Shown here in pieces: positions 6,885 to 8,560 of a stretch of 8,560 nt of DNA (within the stretch, counting starts at the first letter, position 1; each line of letters begins with the position of its first letter). Made by a program: the position numbers and the translations under genes. A model generated the notes under the pieces. The model searched no databases. It saw only the letters and a program-made list of their open reading frames with translations, and was not told the origin of the DNA. Location: NCBI GenBank assembly GCA_934725345.1, contig CAKVBG010000046.1:1-8560 (forward strand). The letters run 5' to 3'. This DNA comes from an uncultured Eubacteriales bacterium. Its GTDB lineage: Bacteria > Bacillota > Clostridia > Oscillospirales > Acutalibacteraceae.

Positions 6885-6922
6885 AGTAATAGTCTTGCAT
6901 ATTGTAAATTAAGACCATTACT
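6885..6922. repeat. 12-bp inverted repeat upstream of the WxL gene
   Basis: AGTAATAGTCTT (6885-6896) and AAGACCATTACT (6911-6922) are reverse complements except for one position, separated by 14 bases. The right arm ends 39 bases before the WxL start codon. It could be an operator for a dimeric regulator or a hairpin in the WxL leader. There is no T tract, so it is not a terminator. Confidence 0.65.
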
Positions 6923-6961
6923 AAGTAAACTATGACAACAATATGGAAGTAGGAATTTATT

Positions 6962-7645
6962 ATGAAAAAAAGAGCTTTAATAGCGTTTTTATGCGCTTGT
7001 GGTTTTTCGTTATCTTGTTTTTCATGTCCGATACTAGCAGCCACAGTCTCGACGGTCACTTCAAATGCAACAGTAACTTTCACTCCCGGAACAGAACCAA
7101 GTAGCCCTGTGGACCCTGATGATCCAAGTAAACCACTCGACCCACCAGGACAAGAAACAGGAGAAGCCGGACCGCTTAGTATTGACTATGTACCAAATAT
7201 CACGTTTGGAAGCCAAGCCATATCAGGTTCTCAGCAAGTATATAACGCCAGCGAACTAAAACCATTCGTTCAAGTTACAGATATAAGAGGAACGGGAGCA
7301 GGCTGGAATGTTATTGCAAAAGCAACACCTTTTAACGACGGAGCTGGAGATAGTCTTAAAGGTTCTACAATTTCCCTTAAAGGGGGCTACGCTCTTTCTG
7401 CAAATACATCCGCAACTAAACCCACACCATCAGATCCTGTTACTTTGACGACCGACAACGCAGAAGCAACTGTTTTAGTAGCTGCTGAAAACTCAGGTCT
7501 TGGAACTTGGGTAGACAGATGGTATCCCACTGAAACTACTGCCACATCCAATGATAACGTTACATTGACTGTTCCATCAGGAAGCGCAACAGCCAAAACC
7601 CATACTTCTACCATCACTTGGACTTTAGCCGACGCTCCTATTTAA
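6962..7645 (+). CDS. WxL-domain cell-surface protein
   Basis: Secreted protein of 227 aa. WxL domains bind Gram-positive cell walls non-covalently. The signal peptide (about 1-27, likely cleavage near ILAA) has four Cys in its hydrophobic part but no lipobox. Residues 41-64 form a Pro/Asp-rich linker (SPVDPDDPSKPLDPPG). The WxL domain fills about 71-225: LSIDYVPNITFG, the strongly conserved VTDIRGTGAGWNV (105-117), SGLGTW (178-183) and the closing STITWTLADAP (216-226). The first motif is W-N-V (115-117), a WxV variant, while the second is a true W-T-L (220-222). The domain makes up nearly the whole mature protein, as in small WxL proteins. The next gene, 23 nt on, encodes the DUF916/DUF3324 partner usual in WxL clusters. 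Base composition looks less AT-rich than in the neighbours. Confidence 0.94.
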   Translation: MKKRALIAFLCACGFSLSCFSCPILAATVSTVTSNATVTFTPGTEPSSPVDPDDPSKPLDPPGQETGEAGPLSIDYVPNITFGSQAISGSQQVYNASELKPFVQVTDIRGTGAGWNVIAKATPFNDGAGDSLKGSTISLKGGYALSANTSATKPTPSDPVTLTTDNAEATVLVAAENSGLGTWVDRWYPTETTATSNDNVTLTVPSGSATAKTHTSTITWTLADAPI

Positions 7646-7668
7646 AACTAATCATCGGAGGATACCAA

Positions 7669-8560
7669 ATGATTAAAAAAAGGCTTTTACATTTTTTTGT
7701 GTTTGTATTTTTAGGTATTTTATCAACGGTTTCTGTGTTTGCAAATGAAGGAGTTTATTTTTCTGTCTCGGCTGTAATTCCAGAAAATCAAATTAATAAA
7801 AATATTAGCTATTTCGATTTAAAAGTTACACCTTCAAGTTCACAAGAATTAAAGGTAAAAATTTTCAACAACAAAGAGCACGAAATTAAAGTAAAGGCCA
7901 TGGTAACCCCCGCAACAACATGCCGAAACGGATTCATAAGCTACACTAACATCACTAATTACGATGAAAGCTTAAAGTATCCGCTTTCGGATATTCTTAA
8001 ACTAAATCAAAGTGAATATGTAGTTCCGGCGGGAGGTTTCGTAACAGCAACTGCACTACTCAACATGCCTGCAGAGTCTTATGATGGAATTATTTTGGGA
8101 GGACTTGTTTTTACGAAGGCAGATGATAGCTCTGAGGCCAAGAAGGAAGATCAAATGACCGCTCAAATTGAAAATGAGTATCAGTACGTTGTGGGTGTTA
8201 TGCTTTCTGAAAATGATAATAAGGTCCTTGCAAATATGAATTTGAAATACATAAAATCTACACTTGCAAATTATCATACGAATCTAGCTATAAATCTTCA
8301 AAATGATATTCCCGTTATCATTCCAAATCTAAAAATTTCAGGTACAGTCTACAAGAAAGGAAATTCAGAAATTTACAAGTTCACAGAAAAAGAAAACATA
8401 AAAATGGCACCTAATTCCAACTTTGACTTTATGATTGATTGGCAAAATCATAAATTTGAAGCAGGAGAATATAGAGTTCATGTAATAGCTCAAAATGAAG
8501 AGTACTTTTGGGAATGGGATGAAAATTTTACAATAACTCCAGAACAAGCAACCGATACCA
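7669..8560 (+). CDS. WxL-partner protein, DUF916 and DUF3324 (truncated by window end)
   Basis: The frame is open from the ATG to the right edge (297 codons visible, no stop), so the C-terminus is missing. GGAGG at 7657-7661 lies seven bases before the ATG. The signal peptide covers about 1-26 (IKKR, hydrophobic core, VFA|NEG). DUF916 (peptidoglycan-binding domain of WxL partners) spans about 30-150: FSVSAVIPENQ, YFDLKVTPSSSQELKVKIFN, and VPAGG followed by YDGIILGGLVF. DUF3324 spans about 165-290: YQYVVGVML, NYHTNLAINLQN, and the ending FWEWDENFTIT. Full-length relatives end in one transmembrane helix with a basic tail, which should lie just past the window. In characterised systems these proteins bind WxL proteins and help hold them at the surface. 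The tight 23-nt spacing indicates co-transcription with the WxL gene, and more WxL genes may follow downstream. Confidence 0.93.
   Translation, partial: MIKKRLLHFFVFVFLGILSTVSVFANEGVYFSVSAVIPENQINKNISYFDLKVTPSSSQELKVKIFNNKEHEIKVKAMVTPATTCRNGFISYTNITNYDESLKYPLSDILKLNQSEYVVPAGGFVTATALLNMPAESYDGIILGGLVFTKADDSSEAKKEDQMTAQIENEYQYVVGVMLSENDNKVLANMNLKYIKSTLANYHTNLAINLQNDIPVIIPNLKISGTVYKKGNSEIYKFTEKENIKMAPNSNFDFMIDWQNHKFEAGEYRVHVIAQNEEYFWEWDENFTITPEQATDT

Larger units (their letters stand above)
6616..6961. other. Divergent intergenic region between surface protein C and the WxL gene
   Basis: This 346-nt, very AT-rich region separates the divergent genes and contains no credible coding frame. It holds the ribosome binding site and candidate promoter of the minus-strand gene, a C6 run at 6715-6720 (G6 in that gene's leader), and an inverted repeat at 6885-6922. 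On the plus strand AGTAGGAA (6949-6956) is the ribosome binding site of the WxL gene. TTGACT at 6849-6854 could be its -35 box, but no good -10 box lies 16-18 bases downstream, so the WxL promoter stays unassigned. Confidence 0.6.

Noticed and set aside
6997..7030. WxL signal peptide as a lipoprotein signal because of its several Cys residues
   Set aside because: No Cys is preceded by a lipobox (L-x-G/A/S-C with Leu at -3); an ordinary signal peptidase site near ILAA fits better.
6853..7083. 76-aa minus-strand frame across the WxL start
   Set aside because: It overlaps the WxL signal peptide and ribosome binding site; its hydrophobic end comes from AT-rich intergenic DNA.
7387..7617. 76-aa minus-strand frame inside the WxL gene
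   Set aside because: Shadow of the less AT-rich WxL coding sequence.
8056..8277. 73-aa minus-strand frame, and another at 8365-8547
   Set aside because: Both lie within the DUF916/DUF3324 gene, whose domains match the families well on the plus strand.

Overview
This window is AT-rich, has strong AGGAGG-type ribosome binding sites, and encodes almost only exported or membrane-anchored surface proteins. It contains a class B sortase, three proteins with cell-wall sorting signals of the (N/I)P(Q/L)TGD type, a WxL-domain protein and a DUF916/DUF3324 WxL-partner protein. This points to a low-GC Gram-positive bacterium (Bacillota). The NPQTGDNSN-type tail and the X2-like domain before it are common in Clostridia and Erysipelotrichia-like anaerobes, whereas WxL clusters are best known from Lactobacillales. 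I cannot fix the genus from the sequence alone.

Layout: positions 1-218 are non-coding as far as I can show. Positions 219-4455 form a plus-strand unit: surface protein A (581 aa, IPQTG), surface protein B (567 aa, three InlB-B/Flg_new-like repeats, NPLTG), a short hairpin that may act as an attenuator, and then the class B sortase. A terminator at 4525-4560 closes the unit and overlaps the end of a convergent minus-strand gene for a small MazG-like nucleotide pyrophosphohydrolase (4559-4915). That gene has a very good sigma-A-type promoter about 170 nt upstream of its start, hence a long leader. Further right on the minus strand is a third sorting-signal protein (5221-6615, NPQTG), followed by its own hairpin. 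A 346-nt divergent intergenic region holds a candidate promoter for that gene and a 12-bp inverted repeat. The window ends with a plus-strand pair: a WxL protein (6962-7645) and, 23 nt downstream, its likely membrane partner with DUF916 and DUF3324 domains (from 7669), which runs off the right edge.

How the genes fit together (inference): the sortase probably anchors proteins A and B, and possibly the divergent NPQTG protein, to peptidoglycan. The WxL protein attaches non-covalently to the wall, with the DUF916/DUF3324 protein as partner. The window would thus combine two surface-display strategies side by side. The MazG-like enzyme is a housekeeping-type protein with no evident link to the surface genes. 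I see no tRNA, rRNA, CRISPR array, transposase or prophage gene. All families are recognisable; the novelty, if any, lies in the combination, the substrate choice of the sortase, and the leaders and inverted repeat in the intergenic regions.
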